Assembly: GCA_002946415.1 (NCBI GenBank)
Contig: NJPS01000010.1
Location: 682,001-746,000, forward strand
DNA length: 64,000 nucleotides
Direction: 5' to 3'
Source of the DNA: Rutstroemia sp. NJR-2017a BVV2
Lineage: Eukaryota; Ascomycota; Leotiomycetes; Helotiales; Rutstroemiaceae
The notes under the pieces were generated by a model, which was not told the origin of the DNA, did not search any database, and saw only the letters and a program-made list of their open reading frames with translations. Of this stretch, positions 36,829 to 48,376 are shown piece after piece (the first letter of the stretch is position 1; every line of letters starts with the position of its first letter). The position numbers were made by a program, and so were the translations under genes.

Positions 36829-36858
36829 GCAGGTTGCAACCTGCAACCTGCAACCTTT
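36829..36858. repeat. 16-nt palindrome with tandem CAACCTG units
   Basis: GCAGGTTGCAACCTGC is a perfect palindrome (36829-36844) continuing into further CAACCTG copies, so it can pair with itself in more than one register. It may be a protein-binding site or a by-product of microsatellite growth. Confidence 0.5.
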
Positions 36859-37377
36859 ACCTCTCTAGAGCCAGTGCCAAATCGAGTATCTACGCCTTCA
36901 TATACTCCGGACGGTACTCGCAGCTTTTATCATCTTGCATGAACTGCTACACAATCTTGTTAATCAATCGGCGCCTTTTCTTTTCTTACAGCATCCCTTT
37001 TCAGGTTTATTCCAAGGACTCTCCCAGTGGCTCCTTCCGCCAGCCAGAGTCAAGACCTAAGACCTTGTTTTTCTTAAAGTGCTGTGACGCTGCATCATTC
37101 TCTTCGTTCCAAAGCAAACCCCCAAATGAATATCACACACACGCTTTCATCGTCCAACCTTACCTAATCCCTCTCCTTACGGAGTAGTGCTGAAGCGTTA
37201 CGAGTAGTGTGGTAGCATTCCATTTGACTATTACGACTATTACGACTATTCAACTATTCGACTATTCCACTCCATACTTAGAATCAGTACAGGAGTAGTA
37301 GTCCCCTTGCCGCTCATCCATTGACGACCCTTTACTAGAACTACTACGGCCATCACCTGTCACCACCCTTCCTTCCA

Positions 37378-37445
37378 TCACCACCATCCACCATCCACCA
37401 TCCACCATCCACCATCCATCCACCATCCACCATCCACCATCCATC
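37378..37445 (+). repeat. CCACCATC microsatellite
   Basis: A near-perfect run of ATCCACC/CCATCC units upstream of the Ser-rich protein gene at 38385. On the minus strand it reads as a Trp/Gly/Met-rich frame, which is an artefact of the repeat. Confidence 0.75.
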
Positions 37446-38384
37446 ATCACACCACCCACGACTCATCTCCATTTTATAAGATCTACTCCCCATCCCATTC
37501 TTGGAGCTAAAAAATTCGATCTCTCTTTTCGAGTCTTTCGAGTCTTCTTACCCTCCTTTGCCCTTTTAACTTTCAACCCTCATCTATCTCTTTCATAGAA
37601 CTTTCATAAAGTTCCCTCTTCACTATTTATATCCACACGAGATCTCGGAGCATATACCTTCCACCTCCACCTCCACTACCACCAGCCGCACCAAGCCAAC
37701 AAGGTCATTTTTTGCGAACTTCGATATTACCGCCCCATCTACAATAAAGAGCTATCCAAGTCCCAATATATACGAACTATATTTTTTCTCTACCGCACGC
37801 ACGACTTGCTTTCCACATTCCACCCTTCACGCTACTTCACCAAACATCCACGTCCGTACGCAGGGACTTTAAGTACGTCGGCTACGAGGCCCTCCCCACG
37901 CGGCCAACCGTTACCAAGTCGAGTTTCGCCTCCTGCGAAGAATATCAACTTGAAACAACGTACGTTCTCAATATCATGGCCGACCTGGTTATTCACCGTA
38001 ACCAAGCGCCTCTTTTCTCCTACCATAATTTTAATGATAAGATGGCGTTATCTAACCTGCATGTACAGATTGACCGATATACTTCATGTTCATCATCTCC
38101 TCTTCACTCAACGGCAAATCTCCTTTTCCCTCCTTACAATTTTATATTATATAGAAATTGCCAGGGACTCCGGTATCATCTCACGAACCAAACTTTGATC
38201 TACATCGGCCCTTACCAAACTGTCTCATCTTTCCTTCTTTTCTTCCCCCGATCGAAGGACAGAAGACCCACCTAAGCACTTTATATCCTTGGAAAAGAAG
38301 GATATTCAGTGCCGAAGAAATACAGACTTGTGATTTGCTTGATTCACTCGGTCCCATTTTATTTTTCCGCAACACACCACCAAC

Positions 38385-39695
38385 ATGCCTCTTATGAAGC
38401 AGATGTTCCCCTCTAGGGAGTCGACAGTTGAAAGACCATCTTCGAGAGCTTCGAAAGCTTCAAGTTACGACAGTTTTGAATTCGACGACCAATCGGCTCT
38501 CGACAGCGATATGGAGGGTTCCATATTGAATAGGCCAAGGCCTAAGAAGAAGGCGAGTGTGCCTGCAGTACCACCACGAAGTAGCATGAGAAGCTCGGCA
38601 ATGTTGAACACTGTCATGTCGGAATTGAAGGGCATGGATGGGTTTTCGGTAGAGAAGGAATTGGAACAAGAAAAATCAGAAGATCCGCATGAATCATATC
38701 TTTCCAGCGAGGAAGATGCTTCCCTCTCAGACGACGGTGCCGACTCATTACTCGACTTCGAATCTGCCTCAGCTTCCGAATACACCACTTCGCGGGTATC
38801 ATCTCGGGGATCTGGGCAAGATACTGCCAGAGTGGTTTCCTTCATACTTGTCTCAAAACCCAAAGTCATAGAAATTCCTCCGCCAACACTTTCTCACTCA
38901 AACCCCACTTCAAGAAACAGCTCTCCCGTTAACGATCTTCAAATGCGACACTCTGTGCACCTTGCCGAATTGGCCCTCAGAACTACCAGTTCGTCAAGAA
39001 GAAGCTCCCCATTGAGGACTTCAAGTCGCCGTCTGTCGCTATCGTCCATCTCAGCACTATCACAAATAAGTACTACCAGCTCCGCCATGCCGCACAACCC
39101 TTCAAAACTCAATACCCACCTACAACCCGAATCTGCCGGCTCGAATCCCTCGCCATCCCATGCATTCCTCTCCTCAGATCCATTCCCATCTCCGTCACCA
39201 TATCCAGAACGCCAGTCTATTTTACTCGAACCCGAATTCCCAACTCGCAGACCGAAATCCGAACACCACGAGCGCCCTAAAACACCCAACAGTCTAATGG
39301 AAGGTCTACAAGGTTTAACGCGAACCCTCACGAGAGGCGCAAAGAAACGTCCCAGCATGCCAAAACTGAATTTGGCATATACACCTGGTGTCGTAAACAA
39401 CGCCAGCAGAACTAGTCTTTTGACTGTCGACGAATACACGGAGAAGGACACAAAACTTTCCAATGTGAAGAGGTCTTCGACTGTACCTATATTTGCGAAG
39501 GAAGATAGCCATAGAGCTTCCGTGATGAAGGAAACACAATCCGCTGTGAACGAAAAGGCACCAATGAGATATGAGGATATCATGAGGACCGTCATCAAGG
39601 AGCCACCACCAGGAAAGAGTCCTGGTTTGAATAGTCCTAGAACGGGCTTTATGGGCTTCGGCATGGGAAGCCGGAGGAAGAGTATGAAGAAATAA
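38385..39695 (+). CDS. Ser-rich, largely disordered fungal protein of unknown function
   Basis: Single exon, 436 residues, ATG in a good CAACATGCC context; a TGA-terminated, CT-rich leader precedes it. I do not recognise a named family. The protein is rich in Ser, Pro, Arg and Glu: an acidic Ser stretch at about 95-140 (SSEEDASLSDDGADSLLDFE), a short hydrophobic segment near 150-165 (VVSFILVSKPKVIEIPPP), clusters of RRSSP/SSRR-type motifs that look like phosphorylation sites, and a basic end (GFGMGSRRKSMKK). A conserved-looking patch near 305-325 reads LMEGLQGLTRTLTRGAKKR. No membrane helix or catalytic motif is evident. It is the only coding gene I can support between 31.0 and 43.7 kb. A signalling or scaffold role would be speculation. 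Confidence 0.75.
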   Translation: MPLMKQMFPSRESTVERPSSRASKASSYDSFEFDDQSALDSDMEGSILNRPRPKKKASVPAVPPRSSMRSSAMLNTVMSELKGMDGFSVEKELEQEKSEDPHESYLSSEEDASLSDDGADSLLDFESASASEYTTSRVSSRGSGQDTARVVSFILVSKPKVIEIPPPTLSHSNPTSRNSSPVNDLQMRHSVHLAELALRTTSSSRRSSPLRTSSRRLSLSSISALSQISTTSSAMPHNPSKLNTHLQPESAGSNPSPSHAFLSSDPFPSPSPYPERQSILLEPEFPTRRPKSEHHERPKTPNSLMEGLQGLTRTLTRGAKKRPSMPKLNLAYTPGVVNNASRTSLLTVDEYTEKDTKLSNVKRSSTVPIFAKEDSHRASVMKETQSAVNEKAPMRYEDIMRTVIKEPPPGKSPGLNSPRTGFMGFGMGSRRKSMKK

Positions 39696-42600
39696 ATCAA
39701 TTTTTCTTCACTTCTCCAAAACCATATTTTCCTCGAGCGAGCATGGATCCTCGCCTTTTTTACATCATCTTCTTCCGACGCGAGAAACTGTGTTACTACC
39801 GCAACTTTTACATATACCAGTACTCATTCATTTTACTCGTTTTTATTTATTCACTTTGTCGATTTCTCATCTCCGCTTCTTACACTCTTTCATCAACCCG
39901 ATTACTGTATTGATTTTTTTCTTGCGGACATTTACACATGGCGTTTTACGGACTGGCACTACAACACAACGATCGAATCCGGATATGGATGGGGTTGCCT
40001 TCTTATCAAAGTTAAGGCTTGGGAAGGGGGCGTTTTTGGGAGGATTTTACTTTTATTTGATTTCTACTTCGGCGAAGATACCTACACTTCTTTTGTGATC
40101 GCATTGTTTGCTAGCACCGAACTTTTTGGGATGGATTTTTATGGTGTTGGGGTCGGATGGGGGTGGAATGGAATGGTATGGTATCGTCCACACAAAAAGG
40201 AAAATGTGTAATTCTTATTTGTTTACTATTTCCTTCTGTTGTTGGAATTGAGGAGGAGAAGAGAGAGAGGATGGATGGATGGATGGGATATCTATGTTAT
40301 GTGTTTGATAGCATATTGATTGCACGGCACTGCATTGCATTGGGTGGAGTAGAGTATAGTAGGATCGATCGCATAGATTTCTTTGCGCGAATGAAAGAGA
40401 AATGAATTTTTCTTCCTGCTACATTATTGTGTCTTTGCTTCTTGAAGCCATTGAATGAGTGACTGAGTGAACACGTTGCTTTATGGTGATGTATGATGAA
40501 ATTGTGCTTCTATCTACATATTGGGGGTAGCATTGATATGTATTGAGCCGTGTATGTGGTGTGGTGAAACCCCCACGTCGTATTTCGATAGTCGTTGGAG
40601 CTGCGGTCCGGAGTGCTACTACATCTGCTTTTTTATATCAAGCTCCGTACCTCTCTCCGTCGCAATGCATGCCGAGTCTACACTGCATGACATAGGGTAT
40701 GGAAACGCTCCTGCATGAGCGCAGTATGCAGCGCAGGTATACATACATACGCGTGTGTAACCTTCTGTGCAAATAGTGGAAATGGGTTTTCTATGTACTT
40801 TGTGCAACATTTGTTTCGCCAAGTAAGTAGGCTATTTATTCCTTCAGCCGAAACGCATAACGGGCTCGTTGTGCAAAAAGCAATCTACAAACACAGATAG
40901 ATGAAGTGAGTGAGGTTGTTCCGTTTCGTTTCCTTCCTTCTCCGAAGCTACAATACCCCTAACTGATCTTGAGCCTCTTCCTCTTTCTCACTCTTCCTTC
41001 CTACCCATCCCGTCCCTTTCATCTAACTCACGATTCGAGCTGTATAGTGTATTCAATAGATTAACACACAGACTTTGCTTTCCCTTTCCATCTTTCTAGT
41101 TATCCCATCTTTTCATCTATCTTAGTTCCGCACTTATTCATTCGTTTACCATATCCATCTCAAGCCTAACCCCATCTACGAAGTACAGTATTCATTCATT
41201 TACACAACGCCAAGCCAAGCCCACCACTAAACATGAAACGAAACCGCATTCGGTGGTTGCGAAGCGAAAGCGTGCATGTAATTGGCTGGTCGGAGAATTA
41301 AATATCGTAATTGGGAAATTACGATTAGATGCTAGGGTAGGGATTTGTGGGATGGATGGGTTTTGGTATGGTATGCATGGAAAGGATTTACTGTATAGGA
41401 GAGAGAGGCGGGAATAGCGCTTGCGGGATGGTGATGGGTAGGTACGGGAACAGGTGGGATGGGATGGGATGGGATAGATGCACACTGGAATTGTACATAC
41501 CAAAAAAACACTTTACCAATATCATCCATCTAACCCGCAGTATTCCCTTTCACACCAACCTACCTCCCCCAACTCGGGAGCATTTCTATTCCAAGACTAA
41601 AACTAACTACAAAATTAGGGGTTCCAAAAACCACTCTATTCAAAGCACGAGATAGATCTACACGGGGATTCTGCTTCTAAGCTTCTTCATCACAGGAAGA
41701 AGTATGATTTTGGACTTTTTCTGGTACGATCTGACAGGATATGAATATGCAAGTCACTACTCTGGAACTGTACCGAGGAGAAGGTCTGACAGGCGCAGTA
41801 AAACAAACGTTGAGTAATCATACTTGGGGGGCGGTGGATCGTAATTTTATCGTGTTGGTGAGTGGGGCGTTGGCGTGATTGTGAGGGAAGGAAGATCTCG
41901 GGATGAGGAGAAATTTGATGGGGGATGGTGATGTTCGTATTGGTGTTGATGTTGGTGTTGGTGTTTGGTGTGCCTATGGTGCTAGTGTGAGGAGGAGTGT
42001 GATGAGATGGGAGTGCGGGATGGAGTGGGATACGATGTATGGGAGATCGGAAATGGTGATGAGATGAGATCTTAGCGTGGAGAAGAGGGAGGAAGCGGGA
42101 TGGATGGGTTGGCATGACAATGATATGATATTGATAGAGCTACGGAATGGTATGGTGATCCCCATCTTCAGACACGCGCGTTTGGCGCGAAGAGAACGCG
42201 TTTTGACAGTTGCAGATATTTTCTATGTTCTACAAGTGTGGAGAGCGTAGTGTGTATGTTGATCTTTTCCTATTGGAGAAGCAAATAACGATCTTCTGTT
42301 TAGTTGGTCAGAGCGTGAACGGCGAAGAGGAGAGGGGGAGATTTGACGCTGAAGAGATCGATATCATGATTGGGCGGGTTATGGCTCTTGTGTGTGGAGT
42401 TGCTGAGGGGTTTGGCTTGGAAGGGAGGGAATTTCCCGAAATGGGGGAGGAGGATGATGACGATGATGATGATGATCAAGGGACGGCTGGCTGGTTATAA
42501 TGCGGGGTGGGTGGAAGTGGTGCTGTCATCTGTTTGGGAAGGGGGATGCGCTTCGATAGTTCGTTTGCGCTGGGAGGTCGATAGGGTTGGAGATGGTAGG

Positions 42601-43746
42601 ATTTGGACGGCTGGTGCAATGTGTAATGGATAACAGGTACGGCGAGTGGGACAACTGCGGGTTGAATTTAGGGGAGGAGTTGATGAGTGACTGAGGTCAA
42701 GAAGTTCGCTTGACCGAGAGACATGTTGGCTAAACATACCATGATGCGAGGCGTGCAGAAAACTGGTGTACAAGGTTGATTGTAGGATGCTTGGTCTGTC
42801 TTGCATTCGCCTTATGTTACTAAGTCATGTCGAGCTCCATCTCTCTTCAATGTCGTACTCCGTACAACATTCTATTCGCTAGCTGAGCGAACCTCAATGT
42901 TGATCAGCATTGATAGCCTTGTAGCATTGATGAGCTATAAGATAGGTGTCAGGTCTTCGAGAAAGCTAGACCCTGCGTCGGAACTATCCATGAGTGATTG
43001 TGATCGGCGTTTGATTCAGCATATGCTTTGAACCTTAGAAGTTGGCTTCTTTTAATAGTCAAGAGCTCCTTTTGGTAGTTAAGAGCTCTTAACTACCAGA
43101 ACTGGGGGAATTCTCTGAAAGATATTAGATCATCCGAAGAACGTCCAGTTCCTCAGCGAAGAAGAAACGCGCTCTGAAGCATAGGCTAATGCTGCTGCAA
43201 GTTCTGAAAACTTATTCTACCAATCAACCGAACTGGTATTTGAAGAGCTACGACGGAGAGCATAGCTACGATCTCATCGCATCACCGATTCACCGTTCGA
43301 GAATGTATCCTCGGAGCTGTCGCATCCTAGTAAATGCCATTATAAGTTGTTTGAGGCTGCGTTGAGGCTCTATTTGACGCGGTAGCATATTCTGAGTAAG
43401 ATTTCTGAATGATTTATCTGAGCATATGAATAAGAGCGAACTCCCTCAGAAATAGAGGTGCCCATATCAGGATATTATAGGTATGATGTTGAAGTGCTGT
43501 GCTGTGCAACGACCGACGTGATGAGTCCTAAGTTGTTTGTGCATGTGGCTGTAGAAGCTGTGGCTTGACACACCCACTAGCGTCAAACTATCTCATGCTT
43601 GTATACCTCAGGCTCAAAACCCAAAAAATCGCTAAGCGAATTTCCACACACATGAATTTCTCGAAAAAGAATTTGGTTTCGACGAACCTCAACGACATAA
43701 TTCGACAACCTACGACAACCACGACAAAAGTCATCAATTCGCAGAG
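39696..43746. other. 4-kb low-complexity intergenic region
   Basis: It continues the character of 31-38 kb: ATGG runs (about 40270-40290), GGGAT repeats (41455-41476), GAT/GAC triplets (42448-42477) and CT-rich blocks at 40920-41150. Frames of up to 140 codons exist, but they are His/Pro/Thr/Asn-rich translations of simple repeats. The part after 43560 should hold the RPL4 promoter and leader. No conserved gene was recognised. Confidence 0.5.
43073..43098. repeat. 26-nt perfect palindrome
   Basis: The sequence TGGTAGTTAAGAG is followed directly by its reverse complement, a perfect 13+13 inverted repeat without loop. A related AAGAGCTCC segment occurs about 30 nt upstream. It could be a binding site for a dimeric factor or a transposon remnant. 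Confidence 0.7.
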
Positions 43747-45163
43747 ATGGCTTCCCGTCCTACCGTCTCCGTTCTGTCTGCCGATGGCAAGGCCACCGGC
43801 ACGACCATCCCTCTCCCAAAGGTACGCAAATAAACTCGATCTCGAAAATATATTATGGATGGAAATTGGGCTTGTCGGGGCGAGGGAACTTTGCTCTGTG
43901 TGGACGATGGAAGCTGATCGCAATTGAACTCTAGGTCTTCACCTCTCCAATCAGACCGGATATCGTTCAAACTGTTCACACTGGTATGGCCAAGAACAAG
44001 CGCCAACCATATGCTGTGAGCGAGAAGGCTGGTCACCAAACCTCTGCTGAGTCCTGGGGAACTGGTTAGTACAAATGGATTTCATACATGTTTTGGGAGG
44101 GACATGCGACAATCGACTATTGAGCGGCGTGCGAGAAATGGATGGCAATTGGAAGAACCGCAAGAGCAAAGACTAATATGGATTTTCTAATAGGTCGTGC
44201 CGTTGCCCGTATTCCTCGTGTCTCTGGTGGAGGAACTCACCGTGCCGGTCAAGCTGCTTTCGGTAACATGTGTAGATCTGGACGTATGTTCGCTCCTACA
44301 AAGGTCTGGAGAAAGTGGCACCAAAAGATCAACCTTGGACAAAAGTAAGATTTTTGCGCAAGGACTTTTCTTGAATATTCAATTAACAGCTCTCCAGGCG
44401 ATTCGCAACCGTTTCTGCCCTTGCTGCATCTGGTGTCCCAGCTCTCTTGATGGCCCGTGGTCACCAAATCAACGAGGTTGCCGAAGTTCCCCTTGTCCTC
44501 AACTCTGAGGTCTTCTCTGGCGCCAAGATCGCCCGTACCTCTGCTGCCGCAGGCCTCCTCAAGACCGTTGGTGCTCTCGCCGATGTTGAGAAGGTTAAGG
44601 GTTCAAGAAAGCTCCGTGCTGGTAAGGGTAAGCTGAGAGGCCGCCGTCACAAGCAAAGACGTGGACCTCTCGTTGTCTACGATGGAAACGTTGACGGAAA
44701 GGAGCTTGTCCGTGCTTTCCGCAACCTTCCAGGTGTTGAGACCTGCGACGTTTACGCTTTGAACTTGTTGCAATTGGCACCAGGTGGACACCTCGGAAGA
44801 TTCATCATCTGGTCATCTGCTGCTTTCGAGGCTCTTGACAAGATCTACGGTAGCACCACTGCTCCATCTGCCCTCAAGAAAGACTTCCTCCTCCCATCCA
44901 ACGTTGTCTCCCAAGCCGATATTGGACGTCTCATCAACTCCTCCGAATTGCAATCAGTTATCCGTGCCGCCAAGGGATTCTCACACACCAAGCGTGCTGG
45001 TGTACAAAAGAAGAACCCATTGCTCAACAAGCAAGTTCTTCTCAGACTCAACCCATACGCATCCGCATACTCAAAGGAGAAGATTGGTACTAAGGGTTTG
45101 GATGCTGGTAAGCCGGAGAGAGTGAACAAGACTCAGTTCGCTCAGGTCTTGCACGAGGATTAA
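43747..45163 (+). CDS. RPL4: 60S ribosomal protein L4 (uL4)
   Basis: Four exons (43747-43821, 43935-44064, 44194-44344, 44398-45163) encode 373 residues, normal for fungal L4. Recognisable uL4 sequence includes [20 protein letters not shown], the loop [40 protein letters not shown] and the C-terminal FKKLD-region equivalent [20 protein letters not shown] stretch (read as [20 protein letters not shown]). L4 is a large-subunit core protein whose loop reaches the peptide exit tunnel. The small first exon and introns clustered near the 5' end are typical of fungal ribosomal protein genes. Third positions of the last exon favour C, a sign of high expression. No snoRNA boxes were evident in the introns. 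Confidence 0.96.
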
Positions 45164-45579
45164 GTGGAGTTAGTTTTTGTTTTCAATGTTCAATAAGGGA
45201 TGGGACATTGTAGGCGCTTTTATGATACTCGTAGGTAATGAAACCAATTACGAGAATTTGACCCAATAATGATATCCATATATGAGTGCTTGTTGGGTTG
45301 TGTGACATTTAGCCTGTCATCATGACTGGGTTTTAAGGACTTCCTCTGTTCATATCCTCATCGTTTGAATTCTCGTTATCTACGACTGAATTACATATTG
45401 ATTTCTATCATTAATAATTTGTCCAGTCACAAGTTCTTCTTGCCTATCACTCCTCCCATCCATTTTTCTTCCTCACATTACCCCTCCCTCTCTTCTTTCC
45501 ATCCCAAATCTCACCTTGCCATTCTTCTCCTTCCCCAGATCCACCATACAAAAATCCATATTCCCCTCCTTCCTGCGGG
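45164..45579. other. RPL4 3' flank, no gene seen
   Basis: The first 200 nt probably contain the RPL4 3' UTR and polyadenylation region (TTCAATAAGGG at about 45187). The rest is pyrimidine-rich and holds no recognised feature. Confidence 0.4.
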
Positions 45580-46985
45580 TATTCCTCGATAAACCGGAAA
45601 CGCCAAGGTCCTCCCACTCGCGCCATATAGCGCAAATGTAGTGATAAGCAGCCGCTGTCCAGCCCCGTGTATGGCATGTTGACAAACTTGAGGAACCACT
45701 GCTGCACGAAGCACTGGCTCTAGTACGCGAGCTGAAGATGGCGGAGTTGATGATTTTGTATATTGCTGTTTACGGGGGGGGGAATTAAAAGAACTTACAG
45801 CACGAGACCAAATACGTGTCCCCTTAATACTCAATAAAATCTTCCTCTGATTCTACGTAATACTAACCGTGATAAAACAGTTCAACACAGCACCAACCAG
45901 CGTCCCCAGCATCTGCATCGCAAACGTGCATCGCGAACTTAACTTTGCGTATTGTCCCAACTTCAGAGTATTCCCTGCCTACAGAATTATACCTGAAGAG
46001 AGTGAAATATATGTTTCTTGGCGGATTCCCCGGCTCGAGATACTGGAGGATGGGCTGGACGTGGAGTTGAAAACCGGTGAGACCTACTTGGACGCCGATG
46101 AAGAGGCTGATGCTGCTGGCGAGTAGAGTGGCGATGATGAGTGCTCAGCATGACATGCCGGAGTCCGCGGCGTAGATAAAGATTAGCTCGATGATGGTCG
46201 AGAGGAGGAGAACGAGCCCGTCCCACGAGTCGGGACAATATTTGTAAGAGAGCATTTGCCTGTAGTGGGGATCTAGATTTTGCATTTCATGTTCGGCGAG
46301 AAGAGGAGCTGGTTGCCAGAATTCCCAGAAGGATGGTGGAATGGTGTTTTCGAGGTTTGTGGGCGAGAGAAAGGACCAGGCACTTTTGATGTCGTTGAAA
46401 TTCCGAAGGAGCATGTGAGTGATTTTTGCGGTGATGGCTAGGTTTTGTGTTAGGACGTAGGAGGCATATGTTGCTGCCATGTATGGAATTCCTTGAACTT
46501 CGAGCTTTGCGGGATCGAGTGGGCCGTTCTCGTCTAAGATCAGTGTTTGATTGTAGGCGATATAGCTGGTGGCATTTGACGTAGGTGAGAAGAGAAGTTG
46601 GGACAGGAAGGAAAAGTCTCGAGTACACCAAATGTTGCCGTATAGACCCAAAGAAAGACCACTATACACAAGACACATCCGATTAGAATGTTTCCTATAG
46701 TCTGTCTCGTGTTAGCCTAGAAATTATGGGTGGAAAGCTGCGGAAGAGCAAGATAATCCGATACCTATTGAAGGTCAGCATCATGCTATCAGTTTGTGCT
46801 TGAGGCAGACCCAGAAACATTATACGAAATGTCCGTGGATTCAAGAGACATCATCGTCTGTATGCAATGCATAAATGGCAATCTCTTCCATATTATCGAC
46901 CTTCTCGGCCGCCGTCTGAAGTTTATCCCTATCGCCAAATGTTTCCTCATCAGTCCACAGTCGCAGATCTCATCGTCCAGTCCTT
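45580..46985 (-). pseudogene. Oligopeptide transporter (OPT family) pseudogene
   Basis: Pieces of an OPT-family transporter follow one another leftward but in changing frames. From the N-terminal side: an AAEKVDNMEEIAIYALHTDD segment (about 46880-46940), a TFRIMFLGLP-like first-helix segment (about 46800), a long readable piece 46678-46148 (SQLLFSPTSNATSYIAYNQT ... ITHMLLRNFNDIKSAW ... DPHYRQMLSYKYCPDSWDGL), then LIIATLLASSISLFIGVQVG, VQPILQYLE, AMQMLGTLVGAVLNCF and, near 45640, TAAAYHYICAIW. A TGA interrupts at 46145-46147 where the family has Trp, another stop follows LHTDDDVS, several shifts are needed, and about 200 residues between the first helix and mid-protein are missing. Intact OPT proteins of 700-900 residues import peptides or metal chelates. 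No rescue by splicing seems possible. Confidence 0.8.
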
Positions 46986-48376
46986 TTTCCTTCATGGCGA
47001 AAGTTTTCTCAGAAGATACATTATGATCTTGTAAGTTCTTTCAGAACTTCGATGTCAGTAGAATGCCCCGTGTTGAAAGCGGGTGCTACACCAGCTCCTA
47101 GCGGGTCGTTGACTGCTCCGGGAATTCTCGAAGTCATTTTGGCCGTTTCCACTGATACTGCAGCTTTGATGAATGGCTTTCAATGGTAGTATCGAGGCAG
47201 CAGATATAGGAGCCATCCTAAAGTGCACGACAGCTTCAGATATCTGGAGATAAACCTATCCCAGAGTAGCAGAATTGTCCAGTTGAGAAGGACGTGAAGT
47301 TCCCTGCAGATAAAAAACATCATGTTGAATATATCGTGTCATATGGATGGAGACAACTAGTGCTAAAATGATCTGCCAATCACAGCGAGAAAGCTCCTTC
47401 TCAGCATCAACTAACATCACTCACCTTCCGTTGGACTGTACCCCACCAAGAAAGAGCAGGATGAGGTCGCTATCCATGCGGGCATCTTCGCCCGTTCTGA
47501 CATTACACCGGCAACGACATGCAGGCAAGATTGCATGAATGCCCCAAATGTATCCAAATCCATCGGATTGTGTGTGGCAATGACGCGAGAACAAAAGTTT
47601 GGTTTCCTCAGTCCTGGTGAACCCTAACCCAACGACATCAAGCGAGCATCTGCAGGCAAAGGCTATTGAACGTCGAAGTTTGGTAGGAACTCGGCATTCC
47701 ACATACTCGGTTTGATATCAGATGCTCTTGATACAAAAATATCAGATCCCGTTGTGATTGAGATAGGAAGCGGACGAACCGCAAAAGAACAAGCAAGGCG
47801 TATACGCATCAAGCGAGGGCGTGTGTAGAGAGCAACATAGATCACATATAACATTTCACCCTACTGTTTGTCTCCCACTACTAACAATCAATGAATATCT
47901 CTCTCTGATATATCCATCTCTGCATCATCTGTGCATCACCTACAGGAAGAAATCGAAGTTCAATATGTGTGCTTGCTGGTATATAACCACCATTTTTATT
48001 ATGGCCGGAAAAGCCGGCGACTCCAAATACCAAATTTTTGCTGAGACTAGGTGATTGCGACAGCCACGAACAGTTTCAACAAATTACGGAAATATCTTCA
48101 CATAGCTCACAAAGTCATGGATAATGAGATTTCAAGGCCTAGTGATGGAACTGATATGGATAGTTTGCTAGCTGTCTTCTTTGCTTTGGCAAGTCGTAGC
48201 ATGCTGGGGTATGATGGACATCTTAAAGTGCCTATATCTGTGAATGCACGATATTTCTTATCCTGCTCGCTGTAAACACGAATGAAAGCTATGATGTCGG
48301 TGTTGAGGTGCTGACCGATTCCAGTCGCATATGATAAAATCCGCAAAGGCTTGCATGGTGGTGCTCTTCGATCTTT
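46986..48376. other. Intergenic region, nothing recognised
   Basis: About 1.4 kb between the transporter pseudogene and the RRM gene. A 90-codon leftward frame near 47421-47702 lacks an ATG and has no clear family, so it may be another decayed fragment. No repeats or RNA genes were seen. Confidence 0.35.

Larger units (their letters stand above)
31043..38384. other. 7.3-kb low-complexity region with no recognised gene
   Basis: Frames here are compositionally biased (Ser/Pro/His/Leu) and lack conserved motifs. The DNA is strongly strand-skewed, with pyrimidine-rich blocks on the plus strand at 31590-32330 and 37370-38250, and full of microsatellites: AAGC/AAAC (32008-32045), GATGGGATCG (32405-32540), GGTGGT (about 32560-32590), CCCACT (33116-33140), GTAAG (33560-33581), GTAA (34245-34266), ATAGGAT (36473-36501) and CCACCATC (37378-37445). 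Two 19-nt copies starting CAAATGACGTCG lie at 32044 and 32171, and TGACGTCA at about 33868. It may be a long promoter or leader region for the gene at 38385, or contain non-coding transcripts. Confidence 0.5.

Noticed and set aside
38939..39700. 253-codon minus-strand frame opposite the Ser-rich gene
   Set aside because: It is the antisense shadow of a Ser/Arg-rich coding exon, which commonly stays open.
41690..42115. 141-codon minus-strand His/Pro/Thr/Asn-rich frame
   Set aside because: Translation of simple GTTGGTGTT-like repeats.
43822..44397. Possible snoRNA in the RPL4 introns
   Set aside because: No convincing pair of C and D boxes or H/ACA structure was found by eye.
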